A stretch of DNA of 36,999 nt. Source: CAZBZG01 sp964496245. GTDB taxonomy: Bacteria > Planctomycetota > SZUA-567. Made by a program: the position numbers and the translations under genes. Of this stretch, positions 1 to 7,187 are shown one piece after another. Below the pieces are notes generated by a model. That model searched no databases. It was not told the DNA's origin and saw only the letters and a list, made by a program, of their open reading frames with translations. The stretch lies in contig CAZBZG010000005.1 in assembly GCA_964496245.1 (NCBI GenBank), forward strand, positions 1-36,999, read 5' to 3'. The number at the start of each line of letters is the position of its first letter. Position 1 is the stretch's first letter.

Positions 1-349
1 CGAAGGCGAGGTGGCGGTTCGGCGAGCGGGCGACGTCGAACGTCTCCGGATCGGTCCACCAGTCGTACATGGCCGGCCGGTCCGGCTCGTGGACCATGAG
101 GATGTCGATGTGGTCGCGGCCCAAGAGGCGCAGGCTCTCCTCCACCGACTGGCGGAGGTGATCCGGGTTTTGGGGTTCAAAGGGCTGGGGACGCCCCCCC
201 AATTTTGTGGAGAGGATCAGGGGCTTGTCCACGCCCTCCAGGCACTTGCCCAGCACCTCCTCGCTGTTGCGGTAGGACGGGGCGGTGTCGATGTAGTTCA
301 CGCCGAGGTCCAGGGCGCGGTGCACGAGCTTGCGCTTGCCCTCGAGCTC
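1..349 (-). pseudogene. aldo/keto reductase fragment, N-terminus missing, runs off the window
   Basis: An open minus-strand frame from 349 down to the window edge encodes the first half of an aldo/keto reductase barrel. The usual catalytic tetrad is visible: Asp and Tyr in IDTAPSY, Lys in STKLGG and His in MVHEPD. The family normally uses NADPH to reduce aldehydes or ketones. The recognisable sequence begins at ELEGKRKLVHRALDLG, so the 25-35 residues that normally precede it (first beta strands and start codon) are absent. Upstream of 349 this frame reads antisense through an AraC-type regulator tail and no longer looks like the family. The C-terminal half lies outside the window. Truncation by a deletion, or an assembly chimaera, is inferred. 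Confidence 0.8.
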
Positions 350-460
350 TGTGTCGCTGCCAGCCGCGCGGTGGGGATCGGGGATGGCAACTACTTCAGC
401 CGCCTCTTCCGCAAGCGGTTCGGCGTTTCGCCCAGCCAGTACCTGCAGGGGACGGATTGA
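350..460 (+). pseudogene. AraC-family regulator, C-terminal remnant
   Basis: The last 36 codons before the TGA at 458-460 match the end of an AraC/XylS DNA-binding domain: the second helix-turn-helix and its signature (VGIGDGNYFSRLFRKRFG, then VSPSQYL). A normal AraC regulator has about 250 further residues upstream. Here the preceding bases belong to the opposite-strand aldo/keto reductase instead. AraC regulators are often divergent from the enzyme gene they control, so a deletion removing both N-termini and the shared promoter region would give exactly this head-to-head junction. The plus-strand frame stays open further upstream only by chance. It is not expected to be functional. Confidence 0.7.
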
Positions 461-534
461 TCTGCACGGGGCCGTCCCTCCCCCCCCGTCGTTCTGCCGA
501 CGGCTGGATGCCCCGACCGTACGACCAACGGGGC
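449..534. terminator. cluster of three hairpins between converging genes
   Basis: Three perfect stems lie in a row. GGGACGG (449-455) pairs with CCGTCCC (472-478). CCGTCG (486-491) pairs with CGACGG (498-503). GCCCCG (510-515) pairs with CGGGGC (529-534). They fill the gap between the AraC remnant on the plus strand and the stop codon of the minus-strand glycosyltransferase. No T-run follows on either strand. A role as a bidirectional terminator is inferred from position. Confidence 0.4.
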
Positions 535-540
535 GTCGTT

Positions 541-2577
541 CTACCGGGTGAGCAGAGCCGTACCCAGCCACTGGGTCAGGCCCCCCATGCCGAGCACCGG
601 CAGCACCGTCTCCCAGCCGGCAGCTCCCTGAGCCCCCGCAGAGCCGAGAACCAGGCCGACGATGGTCCACGTCCCGAGTGTGAAGACGAGGTGTCGCGTA
701 TAGAGCAGCTTGCGTGCACGGAACCCCGGGGGATCGATGGGCACGGATGCCGGCGGAACGTCAGTCCTCGGATCCTGGGGCGAATCCGGTGGCATGACGG
801 ATGCCCGTCGGTCCAGCCTCCGACGAAGTTTGCGGTTCGCGAACACCTGTTCGGACAGCTTGTGGTGTTTGGCGGCGATGACGTGAGGGAAGTGCTCTTC
901 GTAGAGCGCTCGATGGTTGGCGATGATCCGTTCCGTCAAGGTCTTGGACTGCGTGTGCGAGATGTAGGACTTGGCGTCCGGCCTGCGGCAGTAGAAGAAC
1001 AGCTCTTCCTGGATGATCGCGGTCTTCCACCCGTGTTTGCCGATACGGATCCAGTGGTCCCAGTCCTCGTATCCGCGAAGGGCTTCGTCGTAGTGTTTTC
1101 CTTGGGGAACTGTCGTGCGCCGGAAGCATGAGGCGCAGTGGACGGGGCAGGCTGTGATCAGGTCCGGCAACGTGAACTCCGGATAGCGGAGGCACGTGCT
1201 CTCCTCCCCCACCTTCCGGAGGTAACTGCTGACGACGCCGAGGCCCGGATCCCGATCGAAGAGGATCTTGGCCTTCTCCAGGTAGGTGGCGTCCACCGTA
1301 TCGTCGCCGTCCAGGCAGCAGAGAATGTGCCCCCGCGCGGCCGCAATGCCCGTGTTGCGCGCGGCGGCGACCCCGCGGTTCTCGGCGTGGCGAATGACCT
1401 TGAGTTCCTTCTCCACCTCGGCCAGGATCGGGTGCATGGCGGGATCGGTCGATGCGTCGTCCACCACGATGAGTTCCCAGTCGGAGAGCGTCTGCCGGTA
1501 GATGCTGTGAATCGCCTTCCAGAGCAGGGGGCCCACATCGTAGGACGTGACGATGACGGAGACCGAGCAGGGACGGCTGTACATGGCCGATCGATCCTGC
1601 TGCTGCTCCTTTCGGCAGGCGCGGGCGCGCTCTTCGAGCGCGCCCTCCAGGTCGGCCCGAAACGCCGCCAAGGTTTCCTGGCGGATCGCGGGCATGGCCG
1701 GCGGCATCGGCATTGCGGGCGGTGCGGGAACGTCTGGGCGCAGGGCATCGTACTGGTTGCGGCAGGCGATCAGGTCCGGATAGCGCAGGTGCAAGAAATA
1801 GCGCGCCCGATGCGTGCGCAGCATCTTGTCGCGCAGGTGCTGTTCGTTGCGGAAGAACGCGTGGTGTAGGATCAGCTCAGGATGGTAGTAGAACTGCTCG
1901 AGCGCATACCCGTAAAAACGCACCATGCGGAATCCGAGGGCGCTCCCTTCGCCGCGGTAGAGATCGTTTTCGAACCCGCCGACCTTCAAGAAGTCCGAAC
2001 GGCGCACGACGAGGTTGCCTTCGGTCGTGGGGGGCGCGGGGAAGGGCGTGGGGCCGAGATCGTAGTGCGCGGCTTTGGTGGTCGGCCGGTCCTCCGGGGC
2101 CAGCACGCGTCCCCGGAACGCTACGACGTCCGGATACTCCTGCGTGATGCGCCGGGTCTGGGCTGCATAATCGGGGCAGACGACGCCGTCATCATCGATG
2201 AACGCCACCCACGGAGCGCGGGCCAGGGCGGCGCCGAGGTTGCGCGCCAGGCTCGGCCCTTCGTTTTGTTTGAGTCGAACGTACGCGAGCGGGTACCGCC
2301 TCAGTTGCTCGCGAATCGCTTCGTCCAGGCCATTGTCGATCAGCAGGATCTCGAAGTCCTGCTGGGTCTGCTGGCGCACGGCATCCAGGCAGCGAAGCAG
2401 CTTCTCCCCCGTCTGGTAAGCCACGATCACGAATGCGAGCGCGGGCGTTCGGGAAACCGCGGAGGGATCCCGAACGTCTTCGCGCGCTGCAATCCGGTCC
2501 TCATACGATGCGGCCTGGAGGGGGGGCTTGCGGTCCTGAAGGTTCGGCCGGTCGTCCAGCGAAAAGCGATTCTGCAT
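541..2577 (-). CDS. double-domain family 2 glycosyltransferase with C-terminal membrane segments
   Basis: This 678-residue protein has two GT-A (GT2) modules in tandem. The first starts near residue 47 (FVIVAYQTGE) and carries a metal/nucleotide motif FIDDDG near 127. The second starts near 337 (VSVIVTSYD) and has LDGDD near 424 and a YEDWDHW motif near 507, typical of the acceptor-base region. The last 60 residues hold one or two hydrophobic helices, so it is probably anchored in the inner membrane with cytosolic catalytic domains. Such proteins transfer sugars from nucleotide donors to surface polysaccharide or glycan acceptors; the substrate cannot be read here. The ATG at 2577 was chosen over an in-frame TTG at 2661 because that TTG is the -35 box TTGACA. 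Two GT2 domains may add two sugars in sequence. Confidence 0.88.
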   Translation of the reverse strand: MQNRFSLDDRPNLQDRKPPLQAASYEDRIAAREDVRDPSAVSRTPALAFVIVAYQTGEKLLRCLDAVRQQTQQDFEILLIDNGLDEAIREQLRRYPLAYVRLKQNEGPSLARNLGAALARAPWVAFIDDDGVVCPDYAAQTRRITQEYPDVVAFRGRVLAPEDRPTTKAAHYDLGPTPFPAPPTTEGNLVVRRSDFLKVGGFENDLYRGEGSALGFRMVRFYGYALEQFYYHPELILHHAFFRNEQHLRDKMLRTHRARYFLHLRYPDLIACRNQYDALRPDVPAPPAMPMPPAMPAIRQETLAAFRADLEGALEERARACRKEQQQDRSAMYSRPCSVSVIVTSYDVGPLLWKAIHSIYRQTLSDWELIVVDDASTDPAMHPILAEVEKELKVIRHAENRGVAAARNTGIAAARGHILCCLDGDDTVDATYLEKAKILFDRDPGLGVVSSYLRKVGEESTCLRYPEFTLPDLITACPVHCASCFRRTTVPQGKHYDEALRGYEDWDHWIRIGKHGWKTAIIQEELFFYCRRPDAKSYISHTQSKTLTERIIANHRALYEEHFPHVIAAKHHKLSEQVFANRKLRRRLDRRASVMPPDSPQDPRTDVPPASVPIDPPGFRARKLLYTRHLVFTLGTWTIVGLVLGSAGAQGAAGWETVLPVLGMGGLTQWLGTALLTR

Positions 2578-2632
2578 GGGGAATGTCCGTGTCAACGAGG
2601 GAGATGGATGGCGGCGCGGCGGCGCGTTCCCA

Positions 2633-2661
2633 GGAATACAGCCGCGCCGCAGAATTGTCAA
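2633..2661 (-). promoter_or_regulatory. sigma70-like promoter of the glycosyltransferase gene
   Basis: TTGACA at 2656-2661 (minus strand), a 17-bp spacer, and TATTCC at 2633-2638. It would start transcription near 2626, about 50 nt before the ATG at 2577. The -35 box is perfect and the -10 box weak. Confidence 0.5.
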
Positions 2662-2705
2662 GCCCGGCCGTGTGACGGTGGCGCAGAAGGTGCGGGGCAG
2701 GACCT

Positions 2706-2738
2706 GCGGCCGCTCTCCGTGCGGAGGCCGCTTTTGTG
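2706..2738 (+). terminator. hairpin with T-run upstream of the small gene
   Basis: GCGGC (2706-2710) pairs with GCCGC (2727-2731), and inner CTCC pairs with GGAG around a GTGC loop, with a four-base bulge. TTTTGTGT follows. It lies between the divergent promoters and would stop plus-strand read-through from antisense of the glycosyltransferase gene before the next promoter. Confidence 0.4.
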
Positions 2739-2752
2739 TCGTCCGATTTCCA

Positions 2753-2780
2753 TTGCGGCTGCGCGCGTCAATGGTAGACT
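2753..2780 (+). promoter_or_regulatory. sigma70-like promoter of the 55-codon gene
   Basis: TTGCGG at 2753-2758, a 16-bp spacer, and TAGACT at 2775-2780. It leads to an AGGAG ribosome-binding site at 2801-2805. The same -10 hexamer recurs at 3059-3064 before the AAA+ gene. Confidence 0.5.
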
Positions 2781-2814
2781 CCGGCTGGAACGTTTGTTAC
2801 AGGAGACCGACGCA

Positions 2815-2982
2815 GTGACGATCCCCGCATCCGGCTCTGGCCAGCTCCTTCGCGTGCATCCGGAGGTCCTTCCCGTAGAAGGTAGCCTGCCCTTGGAGAT
2901 GTGGGAGGACGCGCCGCTGAGCGGGCAGGTCCTGCACTTGACGCTCCACGGCCGGGAGCTCGCGATTTGGCGAAGCGGATAG
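2815..2982 (+). CDS. small protein of 55 residues, unrecognised
   Basis: A GTG start at 2815 lies nine bases after a good AGGAG site and about 35 bases downstream of a plausible promoter. These signals single out this short frame from its neighbours. The product begins VTIPASGSGQLLRVHPE, is mildly acidic to neutral, and alternates hydrophobic and polar residues toward the end (GQVLHLTLHGRELAIW), which suggests a small beta-rich fold. There is no signal peptide or membrane helix. It precedes the AAA+/kinase cluster in the same direction but seems to have its own promoter and a hairpin at its stop codon. I do not recognise a family and propose no function. Confidence 0.5.
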   Translation: MTIPASGSGQLLRVHPEVLPVEGSLPLEMWEDAPLSGQVLHLTLHGRELAIWRSG

Positions 2983-2989
2983 CTTCGCC
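2969..2989 (+). terminator. hairpin overlapping the stop of the 55-codon gene
   Basis: GGCGAAGC (2969-2976) and GCTTCGCC (2982-2989) form a perfect 8-bp stem around a GGATA loop. The stop codon TAG (2980-2982) lies inside it. No T-run follows, so it is either a weak terminator or a stabilising 3' structure. Confidence 0.35.
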
Positions 2990-3034
2990 CGAGCGCTGCG
3001 CGCATTCCTTCCGGGAGTGCGAGCGACTTCCCCC

Positions 3035-3064
3035 TTGCTACGATCCATTGGTTCCCGGTAGACT
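3035..3064 (+). promoter_or_regulatory. sigma70-like promoter of the AAA+/kinase cluster
   Basis: TTGCTA at 3035-3040, an 18-bp spacer, and TAGACT at 3059-3064. Transcription would start near 3071, which rules out the in-frame GTG at 3065 as a start and favours the ATG at 3116. Confidence 0.5.
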
Positions 3065-3115
3065 GTGCCGGCCGCAGTGGTTGCCGAGCCTCAGCGACGA
3101 TCGAGCGAGTCAGGC

Positions 3116-5581
3116 ATGCATACCCTGTCCGAAGCCAGCAAGGTGGTCTGGGCGGTGGCGGCCAGCGAAGCCGTGCACCTGCATTTCGACAGCATCCGGC
3201 TGGCGCACGTCTTCATCGGCCTCTGCAAGGCGCACGCGATCCGGCTGACCGACGTGGCCCCCCAGCTCAAGCTGAACGGCGACCAGGTGGCGCGGGCCAA
3301 GGCGGAGATCGACGCGCTCGCGGCCGCGTTCGAACACGCCGGACTCGACGTGCGGCAGCTCCGCCGGCAGGTGCGCGCTGCGATCGGCGAAGGCAGGAGC
3401 CAGAAGCCCGACGGCACCATGCACCGCAGCCCCCGCTGCCGCAAGCTCTTCCAGATCGCCGACGGCATGGCCATGGCCGAAGGCGCAAAGGCCATCGGCC
3501 TGCGGCATCTCCTGCGCGCGGTGCTCGACTTTCCCCAGGAGCCGCCTGCGCGCGCGATCGTCCAGAACGGCGGCAACCTGCAGCAGCTCAAGCAGGTGCT
3601 CGTGCAGAGCGCGCGGGGTGGTCCGTCGGGCGGGGGCGAACCGAGCATCCACTCGCCGAGCCAGGCCATCGCCCGCATGAAGAAGGACCGGGCCGTGCCC
3701 GGCGTGGGTGGACCGGCCCAGGCACGAGGCGGCGTCAAGGAGAAACAGGCGCAGCCGAGCCACACGGCCGAGCCCAAGACCGCCCCGCCCGAGAACACCG
3801 GCTCGCTGCTCGAACAGTTCGGCCGGGACCTGACCGCGCTCGCCCGGAACGGCAAGCTCGGGCCCGTGGTCGGGCGGCGGGACGAGATGCGCCAGATGGC
3901 CCAGATCCTCACCCAGAAGCGCAAGAACAATCCCGTGCTCGTGGGCGAGCCGGGCGTGGGCAAGACCTGCATCGTCGAAGGATTGGCCTGGCGCCTGGTA
4001 CGTGCGGACGCGCCGGCCGCCCTGCAGGGCCGGCGCATCCTCGAACTCAGCATGGGCACGCTCGTGGCCGGCACCAAGTACCGGGGCGACTTCGAGGAGC
4101 GCCTGCAGAAGATCCTGGCCGAAGCCGAGGCCGACCCGAACGTGATCCTCTTCATGGACGAGATCCACACGCTCATGGGCGCCGGCGGCGGCGAGAGCTC
4201 GGGCATGGACGGTGCGCAGCTGCTCAAGCCCGCGCTGGCCCGCGGCGGCATCTCGCTCATCGGCGCCACGACCACGGCCGAGTACCGCCAGTACATTGAG
4301 TCCGACGCCGCCCTGGAGCGGCGCATGCAGATGGTCTGGGTCAACGAGCCCACGCGCGAGGAAGCCTTGGAGATCCTCCAGGGCCTCAAGGCATCGTTCG
4401 AAGACCATCACCGGATCGCCATCGAGGACGAGGCCCTGCGCGCGGCCGTGGATCTGTCGGTCCGCTACCTGCCGGACTTCCGCCTCCCGGACAAGGCCGT
4501 GGACCTGATCGACCAGGCCTGCGCGACCCTGGTGATCGACTCGCTCTCGCCCAAGCAGGCAACGCCCGACGACTGGGGCATGGATTTCCGCCGCCGGGTG
4601 CTCAAGGCCGGGACCATCGCCAAGGTGGTGAGCGAACGCTGCCGCGTGCCCGTGGAAGGCCTGACCGCCGACGAGGGGCAGCGCCTGCTCGGGATGGAGG
4701 CTGCATTGCAGCAGCGCGTCATCGGTCAGGACGAGGCCTGCCGCCAGGTGGCCGACAGCGTGCGCACGGCTCGCGCCGGCCTCAAGGACCCGCGCCGTCC
4801 GGTCGGCGTCTTCCTGTTTGCCGGCACCACGGGCACGGGCAAGACCGAACTCGCCAAAGCTGTGGCCGCCTTTCTCTTTCAGGACGAGTCCCGCCTGATC
4901 CGGTTCGACATGAGCGAGTACGCCGAGAAGCATACGGTCAGCAAGCTGATCGGCTCGCCGCCGGGGTACGTGGGCCACGAGGAGGAGGGCCGGCTCACGG
5001 GCAAAGTGCGCAGCCACCCGTACGCGGTGCTCCTGTTCGACGAGATCGAGAAAGCGCACCCCGAGATCTTCGACATCTTCCTCCAGGTCTTTGACGAAGG
5101 GCGACTGACCGACGCCAAGGGGCGTACGGCGTCCTTCAGCGAGACGGTCATCATCCTGACGTCCAACCTCGGCGCCGGGGCGGCCGCGCCGCCCGATGCG
5201 CAAGAGGCGCGCGCAGACTACGAGGCCGGCATCCAGGAAGCCATCCGCGGACGGCTGCGGCCCGAACTCGTCAACCGCATCAACAAGGTCGTCTTCTTCT
5301 ATCCGCTCGCCAAGATGCACATCCGCACGATCGTCGAGAAGCTCCTGAAAGGCGTGGAGGAACGTCTGCGCGATCACGATCTCTCGCTCTCCCTCACGCC
5401 GCAGGCCTACGACCTTCTGATCGAACGCGGGTACGCCCCGCAGTACGGCGTGCGCGAGCTCGATCGCGTGATCCACGCCCTGCTCGTGGAGCCCGTGGCC
5501 AAGGGCATTCTGGAGAAGCGTTTCCGGCCCGGCCAGACCGTGGCCGTGGACGCCCAGAACGACACGCTCGTGATGCGCTGA
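3116..5581 (+). CDS. Clp/Hsp100-family double AAA+ unfoldase without M-domain or ClpP loop
   Basis: The protein has 821 residues. The N-terminal 170 resemble two Clp_N repeats (LSEASKVVWAVA... and FQIADGMAMAEG...), followed by a variable linker. The first ATPase ring has Walker A GEPGVGKT (about 277-284), pore motif KYRGDFEER and Walker B ILFMDEIHT (about 343). The second has GTTGTGKTE (about 570), pore GYVG (about 617) and VLLFDEIEK (about 638). Only a short stretch separates the rings, so the long coiled-coil M-domain of ClpB/ClpV is missing. The IGF/IGL loop through which ClpA/ClpC dock on ClpP is also not seen. It should therefore unfold or remodel proteins without direct ClpP degradation. 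It begins a cluster with two Ser/Thr kinases, the next gene starting 16 bases on. The ribosome-binding site is weak. Confidence 0.88.
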   Translation: MHTLSEASKVVWAVAASEAVHLHFDSIRLAHVFIGLCKAHAIRLTDVAPQLKLNGDQVARAKAEIDALAAAFEHAGLDVRQLRRQVRAAIGEGRSQKPDGTMHRSPRCRKLFQIADGMAMAEGAKAIGLRHLLRAVLDFPQEPPARAIVQNGGNLQQLKQVLVQSARGGPSGGGEPSIHSPSQAIARMKKDRAVPGVGGPAQARGGVKEKQAQPSHTAEPKTAPPENTGSLLEQFGRDLTALARNGKLGPVVGRRDEMRQMAQILTQKRKNNPVLVGEPGVGKTCIVEGLAWRLVRADAPAALQGRRILELSMGTLVAGTKYRGDFEERLQKILAEAEADPNVILFMDEIHTLMGAGGGESSGMDGAQLLKPALARGGISLIGATTTAEYRQYIESDAALERRMQMVWVNEPTREEALEILQGLKASFEDHHRIAIEDEALRAAVDLSVRYLPDFRLPDKAVDLIDQACATLVIDSLSPKQATPDDWGMDFRRRVLKAGTIAKVVSERCRVPVEGLTADEGQRLLGMEAALQQRVIGQDEACRQVADSVRTARAGLKDPRRPVGVFLFAGTTGTGKTELAKAVAAFLFQDESRLIRFDMSEYAEKHTVSKLIGSPPGYVGHEEEGRLTGKVRSHPYAVLLFDEIEKAHPEIFDIFLQVFDEGRLTDAKGRTASFSETVIILTSNLGAGAAAPPDAQEARADYEAGIQEAIRGRLRPELVNRINKVVFFYPLAKMHIRTIVEKLLKGVEERLRDHDLSLSLTPQAYDLLIERGYAPQYGVRELDRVIHALLVEPVAKGILEKRFRPGQTVAVDAQNDTLVMR

Positions 5582-5594
5582 CGGGGGACCCCGT
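5581..5594 (+). promoter_or_regulatory. small dyad covering the ribosome-binding site of the FHA-kinase gene
   Basis: ACGGGG (5581-5586) and CCCCGT (5589-5594) flank GA directly before the ATG at 5598. The only G-rich ribosome-binding site is inside it. The two-base centre means any hairpin would lose a base pair or two; an effect on translational coupling is speculative. Confidence 0.25.
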
Positions 5595-5597
5595 TCC

Positions 5598-7010
5598 ATG
5601 TCTATCCAGCTCGAGATCGTCGAAGGGCCTCTGCGCGGACAATCCTTCACCTTCGAGGGCCGGGATACGTTTCTCTTCGGCCGGGCGCCCGACGCCCACT
5701 GCAGCGTGCCCGAGGACGGCCACATCTCCCGGCATCACTTTCTGCTCGAGATCCAGCCGCCCGACGTGGTCCTGCGGGACCTGGGCAGCATGAACGGCAC
5801 GCGCGTCAACGGTTGCCTCCACGGCAGCCGGCAGGGCGGGGGCGAACGCCAGGAAACCGCGGTCGTGCTGAACAACGGCGACCGCATCCGGGCCGGGCAG
5901 ACCGTCTTCCAGATCTCCATGGACGTGTGCTCCGACAGTCCCACCGTGCGCCTCTCGCCCGACCGCCAGCGGGACGTTCTGCTCCCCGGTCCCCAGCGGA
6001 TGCGCAAGAAGCGGCCGGTCTGCGCGCGCTGCGGGAGGCCGGTGGTGGGGCCGGCGGCCGAAATCCAGGGCGGCTGCATCCTGTGTGTCGCGTGCCAGAA
6101 GGAGGACTCGAGCCTCCCCCCGCTGGAGCGCGCCAGGATCTCGGACGTCCCGTGCGCGCCGGCCGGTGCTCCCGAGGTGCCGGGCCACACGATCCTCAGG
6201 AAGCTGGGTGAGGGGGGCATGGGCGCGGTCTATCTCGCCCGGAACGACGAGACCGGCGCGCAGGTGGCCGTCAAGGTCATGCTTCCCAGCGTCAGGGCGG
6301 ACGAGGAGGAGAAGAAGTCCTTCCAGCGGGAGGTTCAGATCACCAAGCGCCTGCGCCACGAGAACATCATCGCGTTCCTCGAAGAGGGCTTCCAGCGCGA
6401 CGCATTCTATCTGGTGCTCGAGTACGCGGCGCGCGGCAACGTCATGGAATTGATGGAGGCCTACGAGGGCAGACTGCCCCTGGGCGTGGCTGCGCCGCTC
6501 ATGCAGGGCGCTCTCAAGGGACTCGCCTACGCGCACGGCCGCGGCTTTGTCCACCGCGATCTCAAGCCGCCCAACCTGCTGCTCGGCGAAACGGACGAAC
6601 GGCTCATCGCCAAGATCGGCGATTTCGGACTGGCCAAGAACTTCGAGATGGCGGGGCTCAGCGGCATGACCATGACGGGCACGGTCGGCGGCACCGTGAC
6701 CTTCATGCCGCCCGAACAGATCACGCACTACAAGTACGTCTACCCGGCGAGCGACGTCTTCTCGATCGGGGCCACGTTCTACTACATGCTTGCCGGCCGC
6801 ATCCACTACCATCTCCCGCCCGGCGCCGATCCGATCGTGGGGATCCTGGAAGGGAACACCATCCCCCTGCGCACGCGCGTCCCGGAGGTGCCCGAGGCGG
6901 TCGAAGCGGTCATTCAGAAGGCCCTTCAGCCGGACGCCTGCGCACGCTACGAGAGCGCGATCGACATGGAGACCGCCCTGGCAAAAGCGCTCGCAACGGG
7001 AACGCGATAG
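5598..7010 (+). CDS. FHA - zinc ribbon - Ser/Thr protein kinase
   Basis: This 470-residue soluble protein has three parts. Residues 1-105 form an FHA domain (FGRAPDAHC, SRHHF, LRDLGSMNGTRVNG), a phosphothreonine reader. Residues 140-172 hold a CxxC...CxxC pair (CARCG and CVACQ) that looks like a small zinc ribbon. Residues 195-465 form a Hanks-type kinase: glycine loop GEGGMGAVY (about 203), VAIE-type lysine in AVKVML (about 226), catalytic HRDLKPPN (about 321), DFGLAK (about 343) and PPEQ in place of APE (about 372). All catalytic residues are present, so an active kinase is expected. No membrane helix is seen, unlike PknB-type sensors. An FHA domain fused to a kinase suggests autophosphorylation feedback or recruitment of phosphorylated partners, probably including its neighbours. 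Confidence 0.92.
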   Translation: MSIQLEIVEGPLRGQSFTFEGRDTFLFGRAPDAHCSVPEDGHISRHHFLLEIQPPDVVLRDLGSMNGTRVNGCLHGSRQGGGERQETAVVLNNGDRIRAGQTVFQISMDVCSDSPTVRLSPDRQRDVLLPGPQRMRKKRPVCARCGRPVVGPAAEIQGGCILCVACQKEDSSLPPLERARISDVPCAPAGAPEVPGHTILRKLGEGGMGAVYLARNDETGAQVAVKVMLPSVRADEEEKKSFQREVQITKRLRHENIIAFLEEGFQRDAFYLVLEYAARGNVMELMEAYEGRLPLGVAAPLMQGALKGLAYAHGRGFVHRDLKPPNLLLGETDERLIAKIGDFGLAKNFEMAGLSGMTMTGTVGGTVTFMPPEQITHYKYVYPASDVFSIGATFYYMLAGRIHYHLPPGADPIVGILEGNTIPLRTRVPEVPEAVEAVIQKALQPDACARYESAIDMETALAKALATGTR

Positions 7011-7063
7011 GACGGCCGGGCTCGGCGCGCGTGGCGCGGCCGCAAGAGCGGATCTGCATCCGC

Positions 7064-7143
7064 ACCCGTACGCGTACACGCACATGTACACGTCGGTACA
7101 ATCGGACGGATGCACGTTCGTGTACGCGTACGTGTACGGGTAC
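7064..7143. repeat. GTAC-rich imperfect inverted repeat between the two kinase genes
   Basis: Eight GTAC tetramers occur within about 77 bp (starting at 7068, 7074, 7086, 7096, 7122, 7128, 7134 and 7140), several at exact 6-bp spacing. CCCGTAC (7065-7071) pairs with GTACGGG (7134-7140) and GCGTACACG (7072-7080) with CGTGTACGC (7119-7127). The right arm has six extra bases, ACGTAC. Most of the arms alternates purine and pyrimidine, so cruciform or Z-DNA structure is conceivable. It lies wholly in the 177-base gap between the kinase genes. Confidence 0.75.
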
Positions 7144-7187
7144 GAAGACAGATGCGTGCTGCGGCACGTGGACGAGGCAGGACACCC

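Noticed and set aside
3110..5725. Minus-strand open frame of 871 codons antisense to the AAA+ gene
   Set aside because: Shadow frame; the sense strand carries all Walker and pore motifs.
7064..7143. CRISPR-like array
   Set aside because: The repeats are 4-6 bases, with no spacers of even length and no cas genes.
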